43,965 nt of DNA, taken from contig DDQN01000017.1 in NCBI GenBank assembly GCA_002342685.1, forward strand, positions 1 to 43,965, read 5' to 3'. The position numbers were made by a program, and so were the translations under genes. Shown piece after piece: positions 7,917 to 15,849 of the stretch (positions within the stretch are counted from its first letter, which is position 1; the number at the start of each line of letters is the position of its first letter). The notes beneath the pieces were generated by a model. It did not search any database, was not told the DNA's origin, and saw nothing but the letters and a program-made list of their open reading frames with translations. The DNA is from Vibrio sp. UBA2441. Its GTDB lineage: Bacteria; Pseudomonadota; Gammaproteobacteria; Enterobacterales; Vibrionaceae.

Positions 7917-8906
7917 ATGTCACAAGAATCAACCGCCAAACGCCTAAATAAATTTATCAGTGAAACCGGGTTCTGCTCTCGCCGAGAAGCGGATCGCTTG
8001 ATCGAACAAGGCCGAGTGACCATAAATGGTCATATTCCAGAAATGGGCACGAAAGTGTTGTCTGGAGATGATGTACAAATCGATGGAAAACCTCTTAAAG
8101 CCAAAGAGAAACCTATTTACATTGCGTTAAATAAACCCACCGGTATTACCTGTACAACCGAAAGAGACATCGCCGGCAATATTGTCGATTTTATCGGCCA
8201 CCACAAACGTATATTTCCAATTGGTCGTCTGGATAAACCATCCGATGGGCTTATTTTTCTGACCAACGATGGAGACATCGTAAACAAAATTCTTCGTGCG
8301 GGTAATGATCACGAAAAAGAATATGTAGTTCGTGTCGACAAACCCATCACTAAACAGTTTATTGACAAAATGGCTTCGGGCGTCGAAATTCTGGATACAG
8401 TGACACTGCCTTGCCACGTGTCTCAAGAAACCAAATTTTCCTTCCGTATTGTGCTTACCCAAGGTTTGAACCGTCAAATTAGACGTATGTGTGAAGCGCT
8501 TGGCTACGAGGTATTTAAACTACGTAGAGTCAGAATCATGAATATCTCTATTGACGGTATTCCAAACGGGAAATGGCGCTACCTGACGGATGCTGAAGTA
8601 GCAGAAATACATCAAATGATTTCAGGATCTAGCATGACTGAAGAAGCATCAAAGTTAGATGCCAAAGGCAAAAAAATCCGTCGAGCAACGGACGCTAAAT
8701 TATTTGATAGTCGTGAAGAAAACCAGGATTCGAAGGCGCGAAGAAATCAAAAGCTTCGCACCTTTAGAGGCAACGATGCAGACGAATTCAGACACTCTCC
8801 CAGCAAGCGTCGAGCTCAAGACAATCGTTCAAAAGCTCATGGTTCGGCCAGCTCGACTCAACAAAATAAAAAAAGAGTTACAGGCACGCTATCACTTAAA
8901 AAGTAG
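7917..8906 (+). CDS. rluF: 23S rRNA pseudouridine synthase, RluF type
   Basis: A 329-residue pseudouridine synthase of the RsuA/RluB/E/F family. In E. coli, RluF modifies U2604 of 23S rRNA and can also modify tRNA-Tyr. An S4 RNA-binding domain covers about residues 8-55 (RLNKFISETGFCSRREAD). The catalytic domain follows, with GRLDKPSDGL holding the nucleophile Asp106, and RAGNDHEKEY and GLNRQIRRMCE as RluF-like signatures. The region after about residue 240 is a basic, low-complexity tail rich in Lys, Arg and Ser, as E. coli RluF also has. It is monocistronic. RluB is less likely because the RAGNDHEKEY segment is RluF-specific in my recollection. Confidence 0.92.
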   Translation: MSQESTAKRLNKFISETGFCSRREADRLIEQGRVTINGHIPEMGTKVLSGDDVQIDGKPLKAKEKPIYIALNKPTGITCTTERDIAGNIVDFIGHHKRIFPIGRLDKPSDGLIFLTNDGDIVNKILRAGNDHEKEYVVRVDKPITKQFIDKMASGVEILDTVTLPCHVSQETKFSFRIVLTQGLNRQIRRMCEALGYEVFKLRRVRIMNISIDGIPNGKWRYLTDAEVAEIHQMISGSSMTEEASKLDAKGKKIRRATDAKLFDSREENQDSKARRNQKLRTFRGNDADEFRHSPSKRRAQDNRSKAHGSASSTQQNKKRVTGTLSLKK

Positions 8907-8927
8907 TGCTTTCAGATAAACCAATCC

Positions 8928-8955
8928 TGCGGAGGATAGCTTTTTACCCTCCGCA
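8928..8955. repeat. Hairpin downstream of rluF
   Basis: TGCGGAGG (8928-8935) and CCTCCGCA (8948-8955) form an 8-base GC-rich stem with a 12-base loop containing five T. No T-run follows the stem, so it may be an atypical terminator or a transcript-stabilising 3' hairpin. Confidence 0.6.
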
Positions 8956-9187
8956 TAAAACAAATTACAGAATCTCTTGGTGCTCACAATTGCCAAGTGC
9001 TCCATTTTAACTCCCCGCAAGCCAATTATAATTCAGAATAAAAGCTCGTTCTCAGTATTAGAAATACCCCATTGATTTAGCTTTGAAGGATATTAAGAAA
9101 GACGGCATTATATAGGTACAAAAAACGGCTTTTAGTCGTCCAATGAGGACTAGTTCAACAATCGAACAATCAGAATAAGGTAGCTAT

Positions 9188-9565
9188 ATGATTGATTTCA
9201 AAAATTCATCAGTATTCAAACTTAAACCCATTGAAGTCTCAGATGCTAGAGATGATTTCCAAAAGTTCCTAATTGATGGTGAAAGTATTCTTGCTGCATT
9301 TAAGACAGTACGTGATCAAGTGATATTCACAAATAAACGCGTGATTGCTGCAAATGTACAAGGAATCACCGGTTCAAAGGTCGATTACACGTCGTTACCA
9401 TTTAGTAAAGTAAATGCATTTTCAGTAGAAACATCCGGCACATTTGACTTGGACTGTGAAATCGAATTGTATTTGAGTGAAGTAGGTCGTGTTCGGTTTG
9501 AAATTAAAGGTACTTTTGACATTGTTCAATTCAACCGTGTCATTAGTGAGTACGTATTAGCCTAA
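9188..9565 (+). CDS. Bacterial PH-domain-like protein
   Basis: A 125-residue cytoplasmic protein with no signal peptide or membrane helix. The core IFTNKRVIAANVQGITGSK followed by YTSLPFSKVNAFSVETSG resembles the bacterial pleckstrin-homology fold (PF08000/YvbH-like), in which a strand ending in TNxRVI and a conserved YxSxPxxKI segment recur. Function is unknown for such stand-alone domains. The start is supported by AAGG at 9177-9180, 7 bases upstream of the ATG. The gene lies in the least conserved part of the window, flanked by long AT-rich spacers, which suggests an accessory or horizontally gained gene. Its 3' end overlaps a doubtful small minus-strand ORF. Confidence 0.75.
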   Translation: MIDFKNSSVFKLKPIEVSDARDDFQKFLIDGESILAAFKTVRDQVIFTNKRVIAANVQGITGSKVDYTSLPFSKVNAFSVETSGTFDLDCEIELYLSEVGRVRFEIKGTFDIVQFNRVISEYVLA

Positions 9566-9722
9566 CAGAGCTTGCTTTACCGTTATTCAACAGCTCATTA
9601 GTTTTCACTTCTGCCTTTGTAAAACTCTTCTTATACATATCGCACTTATCTGTTTTAGCCGAAGCATTCATAGAACTTAATGCAATAATAAAAAACAATG
9701 ACCCCAAATTTGTTTTTCTCAT
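9543..9722 (-). CDS. Doubtful small exported protein or gene remnant
   Basis: The ATG complementary to 9720-9722 opens a 59-residue frame beginning MRKTNLGSLFFIIALSSMN and reaching ASA before KTDKCDMYKK, an excellent Sec-type signal with an Ala-x-Ala cleavage site. The predicted mature part is only about 38 residues with one cysteine, and its stop lies inside the 3' end of the PH-domain-like gene (23-base overlap). This looks like the 5' end of an exported-protein gene cut off by a rearrangement, or a real small protein. A GTG (9729-9731) three codons upstream is an alternative start. Confidence 0.4.
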   Translation of the reverse strand: MRKTNLGSLFFIIALSSMNASAKTDKCDMYKKSFTKAEVKTNELLNNGKASSVRLIRTH

Positions 9723-9731
9723 AATACTCAC

Positions 9732-10230
9732 TATTAATTACCGCCTGCTTAATTTTATTCAACCAAAAATAATAAATAACCTTCCCGATAAAATGGCTTC
9801 AATTCAAATAATTAATATCTCATGAATACATATACATTATTTCTATACAAATCAAACATTACATTAAACCAAGAAAATTAAGCCTCTCAAAGGAAGTTTG
9901 TAAACTCAACGTAAGCATATATAAATATAAGGTAGTTAAATAGCAACCCACTCGCGACCAATCATTAATATTAATTAAATTCAGCGCATATCTCAGTTAT
10001 CTAACCAAGATATCAATTGTATTGGTCGTGATATTTTCAAAAACAATCTATTAAAGTCACTTAAATATATATCCAAGTAACCTTAAGGTGTAGGAGCCAG
10101 AGCTTTATCAACGAATTTAGTTCAAGAAAAGTAACTGGAAGAATGACCTTTTCTTTCAAAGTTATCTGACGCTGAAAGATGAAGGCATATTAATATGGAG
10201 ACAAATTTAACCGCGAAAGATCAACGCGCC
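9732..10230. other. AT-rich spacer with no recognisable gene
   Basis: About 500 bases that hold no convincing reading frame. The stretch is richer in A+T than the flanking genes and holds the nested inverted repeat at 9952-10031. Around 10069-10095 is a segment containing CCAAGTAACCTTAAGGTG, which resembles dispersed intergenic repeats I recall from Vibrio genomes. The whole has the look of decayed or mobile-derived sequence next to the PH-domain-like gene. Confidence 0.5.
9952..10031. repeat. Nested inverted repeat in the AT-rich spacer
   Basis: The outer arms TCGCGACCAAT (9952-9962) and ATTGGTCGTGA (10021-10031) pair over 11 positions with one G-T wobble. Inside, ATATCT (9988-9993) pairs with AGATAT (10008-10013). 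The spacing could fold into an 80-base structured RNA or a cruciform. The element is unidentified. Confidence 0.5.
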
Positions 10231-10701
10231 CTAAGTTAAGCAAACAAAGTTAGCTTGAGTTAATTGAGCTAGATCTTGTGGAGACAACTCTATCTCCAAC
10301 CCTCTCCTCCCTGCTGAGACACAAATACTCTCTTGCCCTTGTGCAGAGGCATCTATAAACGTCGGTAACGCTTTCTTTTGTCCCAGAGGGCTGATACCTC
10401 CAACAATGTAACCCGTCGTTTTCTGAGCGATGTCAGGGTCTGCCATTTCCGCTTTTTTACTTTTCATCGCTTTCGCGGCGCTTTTGAGGTTCAGTTTCTT
10501 TTCTACCGGAATAATAGCAACAGCAAGGTCTCTAGCTTGACCGTTAATACAAAAAAGTAATGTTTTAAATACCTTTTTCGGGTCATGACCTAGCCGCTCA
10601 ACCGCCTCTAAACCAAAGCTCTGATGACTGGAATCATGTTCATATTGGTGAACTGTGTGATTGATTTTTTTCTTTTTAGCTAAGTTTATTGCGGGCGTCA
10701 T
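10231..10701 (-). CDS. ybaK: Cys-tRNA(Pro)/Cys-tRNA(Cys) deacylase YbaK
   Basis: A 156-residue trans-editing enzyme of the YbaK/EbsC family that hydrolyses cysteine mischarged onto tRNA-Pro. Supporting motifs are HQYEHD near residue 18, VFKTLLF near 44, the KKLNLKSAAKAM segment carrying a conserved lysine, and TTGYIVGGISPLGQKK, the family's GGxSPxGxKK signature. Length matches the E. coli protein (159 residues). It is transcribed on the minus strand downstream of ushA, but a strong hairpin at 10726-10757 separates the two. It could share readthrough or have its own promoter in the short 88-base gap. Confidence 0.93.
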   Translation of the reverse strand: MTPAINLAKKKKINHTVHQYEHDSSHQSFGLEAVERLGHDPKKVFKTLLFCINGQARDLAVAIIPVEKKLNLKSAAKAMKSKKAEMADPDIAQKTTGYIVGGISPLGQKKALPTFIDASAQGQESICVSAGRRGLEIELSPQDLAQLTQANFVCLT

Positions 10702-10725
10702 GGTATTCCATTCATTTATTCAGTC

Positions 10726-10757
10726 AAAAAAAAAAGACGGTGCATCTGCACCGTCTT
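10726..10757 (-). terminator. Intrinsic terminator of ushA
   Basis: On the minus strand a perfect 11-base stem, AAGACGGTGCA (complement of 10747-10757) with TGCACCGTCTT (complement of 10734-10744), has a 2-base spacer at its centre, so the innermost pairs probably open. It is followed by a run of ten T (complement of 10726-10735). Confidence 0.92.
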
Positions 10758-10789
10758 AATCTACGACTTTCAATCAGTAAACGTCAAGC

Positions 10790-12445
10790 TTACTTGTAAA
10801 CCATCTCGCCTTTTGGCTCAAACTTGCTTACATCAATAGGGCTATTCTTCTCAAGATAATCTTTCAACACTTCAGCGTCCACAAAACCAGTGTTAACGTG
10901 GCCTGCGTTTGCCGTTAGTTTAGGATAACCGTCACCACCCGCGGCGTTAAAGCTAGGTACAGTGAAACGATAAGTCTTGTTCATATCAAGAGGCTTACCA
11001 CCAATAACAACATCACTAACTTTACCGTTAGCAACCGTCATTGAGATACCAGCAAACTGAGCGTAGGCGCCAGAGTCTACAGGTTTAGTAGCAACAACAT
11101 TCAAGTAATCAATTACTTCACTACCTGTCATATCGTTCGTTGTAATGATGTTTGCAAACGGTTGTACCGTCAATACGTCTTTATAAGTAACATCACCAGC
11201 ATCAATAGACGCACGCACACCACCTGAGTTCATCACTGCAAAGTCAGCATTAGTACGAACCATATGCGCTGTAGCAATTAAACGACCTAGGTTAGTTTGC
11301 TTAAAGCGAACAATACTACGTTCACCAACTAATTGAGCATTCGTTTCAGCGACTTTAATGTCTAACTGTGCTTTACCTTGATCTTGGAATGGCTGCAGGA
11401 ATGCAATCATCTCAGGGTCTTGAGCGATTTCATCTTGAATTAAGACGCGCTTCTTCTTGCCATCAACCTTGATTTTTTTCTTAAGGTTTACAGGAATAAG
11501 GTCATAGCTCACCATTTCAAGCTCACCGTTAACGAATTCATAATCCGCACGACCTACGTATTTGCCCCACTCATGCGCCTGAACAATCCAGGTGCCATTT
11601 TGCATGTCAGGTTTACACTCAGCACCCGGCTTAAAGTTCTTACTATAAACATTAGGAGCTTCCATGCAGACTGGTTCTTGTGAGTGACCACCCACAATCA
11701 TGTCCAATGAACCTTCATCTAAGTAACGTGCTAATGCTACATCTCCAGGTGCGTTCACACCACGGTTACCATTTTCGTAGTGGCCCATGTGTGTTAATGC
11801 AAAGATAAGATCAGGTTTTTCTGTTTCTTCAAGTTCAGCGATCAGTTTCTTCGCTTCTTCTTTAGGATCACGGAAATCTAACCCACTGATAAATTCAGGG
11901 TTACCGATCTTCATCGTATCTTCAGTGGTTAAACCGATAAGGGCAATCTTGATGCCTTGCTTTTCAACCATTTGATATGCAGCGTACTTACGCTCACCAG
12001 TGGCTTTATCATAAATGTTCGCAGAAAGAACCGGGAAGTTTGCCCAATCAATTTGTTTTTCAAGAACAGAAAGTGGGTTATCAAATTCATGGTTACCCAA
12101 TGCCATTGCATCGTAACCAATCATGCTCATGCCCTTGAAATCAGGTTCTGCGTCTTGCAGATCAGATTCAGGAACACCAGTGTTAATATCACCACCAGAT
12201 AAAAGCAACACGCTACCGCCTTCTGCAGCAACTTCTGAACGGATCTGATCAATCAGCGTCTTACGAGCCGCCATGCCATACTCGCCATATTTATTTGACC
12301 AGAAACGACCATGGTTATCATTGGTATGAAGAACCGTTAGTTTGTAAGTTTGATCTTGTTCCCATGCAGGGCCTGATGCACAGCCAGCCAGAGTTGCTAG
12401 AATTGCAGCACTTACTGCTGATTTTAGGAATAGGCGTTGCTTCAT
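10790..12445 (-). CDS. ushA: UshA/NutA-type 5'-nucleotidase lipoprotein
   Basis: A 551-residue surface or periplasmic nucleotidase that releases nucleosides and phosphate from external nucleotides. The UshA family also hydrolyses UDP-sugars. It has a signal peptide with lipobox LAGC (Cys22), so it is lipid-anchored like Vibrio NutA and unlike soluble E. coli UshA. Metal-site residues are visible: Asp43 and His45 in TNDNHG, Asp86 in SGGD, GNHEFD (117-122) with the catalytic His-Asp pair, and GGHSQEP. The C-terminal substrate domain includes NAAGGDGYPKL. A terminator follows directly. The 391-base upstream spacer contains a small palindrome at 12550-12566. Vibrio literature would call this nutA. 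Confidence 0.93.
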   Translation of the reverse strand: MKQRLFLKSAVSAAILATLAGCASGPAWEQDQTYKLTVLHTNDNHGRFWSNKYGEYGMAARKTLIDQIRSEVAAEGGSVLLLSGGDINTGVPESDLQDAEPDFKGMSMIGYDAMALGNHEFDNPLSVLEKQIDWANFPVLSANIYDKATGERKYAAYQMVEKQGIKIALIGLTTEDTMKIGNPEFISGLDFRDPKEEAKKLIAELEETEKPDLIFALTHMGHYENGNRGVNAPGDVALARYLDEGSLDMIVGGHSQEPVCMEAPNVYSKNFKPGAECKPDMQNGTWIVQAHEWGKYVGRADYEFVNGELEMVSYDLIPVNLKKKIKVDGKKKRVLIQDEIAQDPEMIAFLQPFQDQGKAQLDIKVAETNAQLVGERSIVRFKQTNLGRLIATAHMVRTNADFAVMNSGGVRASIDAGDVTYKDVLTVQPFANIITTNDMTGSEVIDYLNVVATKPVDSGAYAQFAGISMTVANGKVSDVVIGGKPLDMNKTYRFTVPSFNAAGGDGYPKLTANAGHVNTGFVDAEVLKDYLEKNSPIDVSKFEPKGEMVYK

Positions 12446-12784
12446 GTTGAAATACCTTTCTTGTTAATTCAGGAATAATATCCATTAATTATGCTTTCTA
12501 CTGAAATTTGATACGTAGAAAAAATGAGATGCTCTAAAATGCTCAAAGAAATCACCCTTGGTGATTCCATCAATATCAAATATAGGTCACCTTTATATTA
12601 CATATTGACTGCAACAGTAAACTTACATTGCCCACAAAACCCAAGTGCATCACAAGCAAACGGTTTCTTATGATCTGGGTTTTTCTGTTGGTAAATAGTT
12701 CACTGTCACTAAACAACACATTTACGTTCAAATGTGAGTTAGGTAGCCTACTCTATTTTTTACTGTTAAAAATGAGACCGATAC
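12446..12784. other. Spacer between kdsA 3' end and ushA 5' end
   Basis: AT-rich, with no convincing gene. It should hold the ushA promoter, which I cannot place with confidence, and contains the palindrome at 12550-12566. Confidence 0.5.
12550..12566. promoter_or_regulatory. Candidate operator upstream of ushA
   Basis: AATCACC-CTT-GGTGATT is a perfect 7-base inverted repeat with a 3-base centre, about 105 bases before the ushA start. Its size and symmetry fit a dimeric regulator site. The regulator is not recognised. Confidence 0.35.
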
Positions 12785-12808
12785 AAAAAAACCAGCAATT
12801 ACGCTGGT
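12785..12808 (-). terminator. Intrinsic terminator of kdsA (end of the hemA operon)
   Basis: On the minus strand ACCAGC and GCTGGT form a 6-base stem around GTAATT and are followed by six T (complement of 12785-12790). Confidence 0.82.
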
Positions 12809-12836
12809 CTTTTCTATTAAAAACACGATACAGCTT

Positions 12837-13688
12837 CTATTTTATATCGATGTGCTCAAAGCTTTTGATAAGATCGTCTAACGCTTTCATCTGAGCTAAA
12901 AATGGTTCTAGCTTATCAAGCGGTAATGCAGAAGGACCATCGCATCGTGCTTGCTCAGGATTTGGATGAGCCTCGATAAACAGACCTGCGATACCCGTCG
13001 CTAAACCGGCTTTGGCTAACTCAACCGTTTGCTCACGTCGACCACCAGATGCCGCACCCGAAGGGTCTCGCATTTGTAGTGAGTGAGTGACATCAAAAAT
13101 GATAGGGCTGCCGTTAGATTCTTTTTTCATGACACCAAAACCCAGCATATCAACAACTAAATTATCATAACCAAGGCAAGACCCACGTTCGCAAAGAATG
13201 ATTTTATCATTGCCACATTCAGCAAACTTTTCAACAATATTTCCAACTTGTCCCGGGCTCATGAATTGAGGTTTTTTAACATTAATGACAGCACCGGTTT
13301 TCGCCATAGCTTCGACCAAATCAGTTTGGCGAGCCAAAAACGCGGGTAATTGAATAACATCAACAACATCGGCAACCGGTTGAGCCTGAGCTTCGGTATG
13401 AACGTCCGTGATAATTTTTACACCAAAGGTATCCTTTAGCTCTTGAAAGATCTTCATTCCTTCTTCGAGCCCAGGGCCTCTATAAGAATGCACTGAGCTG
13501 CGATTTGCCTTATCAAAAGAAGCTTTAAATACGTATGGAATACCTAATTTTTCAGTAACTTTTACGTAATGCTCGCAAATCTGCATGGCCATATCACGCG
13601 ATTCCAGAACATTCATGCCTGCGAATAAAGTGAATGGCTTGTCATTAGCTACTGGGATATCACCGACTTGAACGATTTTCTGTTCCAT
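12837..13688 (-). CDS. kdsA: 3-deoxy-8-phosphooctulonate synthase
   Basis: Condenses phosphoenolpyruvate with arabinose 5-phosphate to give KDO 8-phosphate, a precursor of the lipopolysaccharide inner core. The 283-residue sequence carries the recognisable KdsA segments FKASFDKANRSS, ITDVHTEAQ, QLPAFLARQTDL, NVKKPQFMSPGQ and FDVTHSLQ. It is the last gene of the hemA-prfA-prmC-sirB2-sirB1-kdsA run, 15 bases after sirB1, and is followed by a terminator. The same terminal position is known in enteric genomes. Confidence 0.97.
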   Translation of the reverse strand: MEQKIVQVGDIPVANDKPFTLFAGMNVLESRDMAMQICEHYVKVTEKLGIPYVFKASFDKANRSSVHSYRGPGLEEGMKIFQELKDTFGVKIITDVHTEAQAQPVADVVDVIQLPAFLARQTDLVEAMAKTGAVINVKKPQFMSPGQVGNIVEKFAECGNDKIILCERGSCLGYDNLVVDMLGFGVMKKESNGSPIIFDVTHSLQMRDPSGAASGGRREQTVELAKAGLATGIAGLFIEAHPNPEQARCDGPSALPLDKLEPFLAQMKALDDLIKSFEHIDIK

Positions 13689-13703
13689 TATTGTTCTCTA
13701 CTT

Positions 13704-14513
13704 TTAATGAATAGTGACGGAATTGTCATCCAACGCTTTTAACTGACTTTTTAACAGCTCAGCAGCAGGATCTTCCGGACATTGATCGATAAAAAATTGA
13801 TAGTCATTTCTGGCGACCTGATAACAGTCTAGCTGCTGATATATGAATCCTCTATCTCGGATCTCATAGGGGTCATCAGGGACAAAGGTCAAAGCCAAAT
13901 CTGTACATTTTAACGCTAAAGTATAGCGTTCTTCCCTTAATAACGCGCTTTTTAATACTGCTAACCAGCGGCCAATAACCGTTGGATTATCTGCGGATTC
14001 TAGGTGCTCTGCTTTTAATTTAGCCAACGGGCCTTCATGTCCAATCAACCATGCATTTAAAATATGCTCGGCAACATACTCACCGTTATAAGGATTGATG
14101 TATTGTGCTCTCTCGCCAAACCAAGTCACTTTAACCAAAAACTGAGTTGGAAATGTAACCCCTTCTACAGGAAAACCGAGTTTTCTTGCAAAATAGAGCA
14201 ATAAGGCTCCCAAGCTAACGGGTATGCCTTTTTTCCGTTGAAGTACTTTATCGATGAATACATTCTCAGAGGAGAAGTAAGCTTCACTATCCCCTTCAAA
14301 GCTCCATTCGTGATAAAAAAGTCTTAAGAAAGACTCAAACTTTTGCTTTTCGTCTACTTCATTCACAAGTGCCAGTTCCGCTTGAGAAAACAATTTCTCC
14401 AGCTCTAGTTCGACCCAGTGCACTTCTGTCTCAGGATTGATAGCGAAATTTAATGCCAATGCGCCTTCTACCAATTCGAGTTGGTCTAAATCTTCGTCAA
14501 ACAGATCAAACAT
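13704..14513 (-). CDS. sirB1: SirB1 family protein (YchA-like)
   Basis: A 269-residue cytoplasmic protein. The N-terminal two thirds is a transglutaminase-like/SirB1 domain (RKKGIPVSLGALLLYFARKLG, shown here only to mark it, near residues 93-113). The C-terminal third contains TPR-like helices (RYTLALKCTDLAL...DPYEIRDRGFIY). The name comes from Salmonella sirB, but the biochemical role is not settled. It lies three bases after sirB2 and 15 bases before kdsA, inside the hemA operon. This conserved location supports orthology rather than function. Confidence 0.9.
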   Translation of the reverse strand: MFDLFDEDLDQLELVEGALALNFAINPETEVHWVELELEKLFSQAELALVNEVDEKQKFESFLRLFYHEWSFEGDSEAYFSSENVFIDKVLQRKKGIPVSLGALLLYFARKLGFPVEGVTFPTQFLVKVTWFGERAQYINPYNGEYVAEHILNAWLIGHEGPLAKLKAEHLESADNPTVIGRWLAVLKSALLREERYTLALKCTDLALTFVPDDPYEIRDRGFIYQQLDCYQVARNDYQFFIDQCPEDPAAELLKSQLKALDDNSVTIH

Positions 14514-14516
14514 GTT

Positions 14517-14900
14517 TTATCCCATTAATGACGGTGCTTTGGTTATCGCAATATTTGCTGCCATACCCAACCAGCCTAACGCCCCAAAGAAAGCGAAAAT
14601 TCGTAATAGTTTGTTTTTTGCCATACGCAATGTAAAGAATCCCAGAGCGAAGTATGCCAAAATACAGGTTACCTTTTGCGTAAACCACTCGCTGCCAGCA
14701 GTAAATGGTACAAAACCTAATGAAATAATTAAGCCGATGCCAGACAAAATCAGTACTGTATCAACGATATGAGGTGTGATTTTTAACAGTCGTTTTTCGA
14801 GCAACTGAGAATTGGCCATTAACAATGCAAATCGTACTGATAACAAAATCGCGCTAAGTGCGATCGCCAATAAATGAATATTTTTTAGAGCCAAATACAC
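14517..14900 (-). CDS. sirB2: SirB2 family membrane protein
   Basis: A 127-residue integral membrane protein with about four hydrophobic segments (starting HLLAIALSAILLSVRFALL, then DTVLILSGIGLIISLGFV, ILAYFALGFFTL and IFAFFGALGWLGMAAN), as expected for SirB2. Function is not established. It is separated from sirB1 by three bases, so the two are surely co-transcribed, and from prmC by 63 bases. Confidence 0.9.
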   Translation of the reverse strand: MYLALKNIHLLAIALSAILLSVRFALLMANSQLLEKRLLKITPHIVDTVLILSGIGLIISLGFVPFTAGSEWFTQKVTCILAYFALGFFTLRMAKNKLLRIFAFFGALGWLGMAANIAITKAPSLMG

Positions 14901-14963
14901 AATGTTCTCTCTTTAAATCAAAGTTTTAATAATACCAATCTAGACAAATCGTTGGTATAAGTA

Positions 14964-15845
14964 TTAGGCAACTGAATACTGACCCATGGTCACTCTATCA
15001 TTACCCGTATAATCTTTCTCTGTAGACACAAGAGTATAACCAAGTTCTCTTAATATCTGACAGACTTGCTCACCTTGCTCAAATCCGTGTTCAAACAACA
15101 ACCAGCCGGATTCTTCTAGGTAATTAACCGCATTTTCAGCAATATGTCTTATATCCGCTAAACCTTTTTCTTCAGCAACCAATGCTGAAATAGGCTCAAA
15201 ACGGACATCTCCCTGCATTAAATGTGGGTCATCTTTTTCTATATAGGGCGGATTGGATACAATTAAAGCAAACTTCGTTCCAGCTTGTTCAGCTAACCAT
15301 ATTTCTGAGTTAACTGGCTCAAACCAACTGCCCTGTAAAAAATCTGTGTTGAGTATATTTAAACTTCTAGCATTACTTTTCGCTAATGTTACCGCTTCTT
15401 GTCGAAGATCGACACCCAGAACTCTGCATTGAGGTAGCTCAGACGCTAATGCCAACGCTATTGCGCCTGTTCCAGTTCCTAAATCTAAAATATTGCCTGA
15501 CTTATTAGTGACTTTATCTAGTGCGAGCTCAACTAGCCTTTCCGTATCTGGTCGAGGAATTAATGTCGAAGGTGAGACCTTTAGCGGCAGTGACCAAAAC
15601 TCTCGTTCACCAGTAATGTAAGCGATAGGCTCACCATTTAAACGGCGGGAAAGTAATAAGGCAAAACATTCATTCTGTTCTGGCTCAAGAATTTTATCAG
15701 GCCACGTAAGTAAATAACTACGGGGTTTATCTAATGCGTGGCAAAGTAATACCGCTGCATCCAAAGACGGCGATTCACTTCCACTTTCTTGCAATGATGA
15801 AATTGCCGCCTTGAGGGCGGCTTCTATCGTTTGTATTTCAGACAT
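14964..15845 (-). CDS. prmC: Peptide chain release factor N5-glutamine methyltransferase
   Basis: Methylates the glutamine of the GGQ motif in release factors using S-adenosylmethionine. Class I methyltransferase features are LDLGTGTGAIALALA (about residues 120-134) and the catalytic NPPY in SNPPYIEKDD. The N-terminal helical domain binds the release factor. Length is 293 residues. It starts four bases after the prfA stop, placing the enzyme directly beside its substrate gene, the arrangement usual in gamma-proteobacteria. Confidence 0.96.
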   Translation of the reverse strand: MSEIQTIEAALKAAISSLQESGSESPSLDAAVLLCHALDKPRSYLLTWPDKILEPEQNECFALLLSRRLNGEPIAYITGEREFWSLPLKVSPSTLIPRPDTERLVELALDKVTNKSGNILDLGTGTGAIALALASELPQCRVLGVDLRQEAVTLAKSNARSLNILNTDFLQGSWFEPVNSEIWLAEQAGTKFALIVSNPPYIEKDDPHLMQGDVRFEPISALVAEEKGLADIRHIAENAVNYLEESGWLLFEHGFEQGEQVCQILRELGYTLVSTEKDYTGNDRVTMGQYSVA

Positions 15846-15849
15846 TAAC

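Noticed and set aside
9952..10031. Integron attC site
   Set aside because: Although imperfect inverted repeats are present in a Vibrio-like genome, paired RYYYAAC and GTTRRRY core sites are not at the ends, and no cassette or integrase is nearby.
12628..12894. 88-residue hydrophobic frame between ushA and kdsA
   Set aside because: It runs through the kdsA terminator and into kdsA on the other strand. Composition is that of AT-rich spacer.
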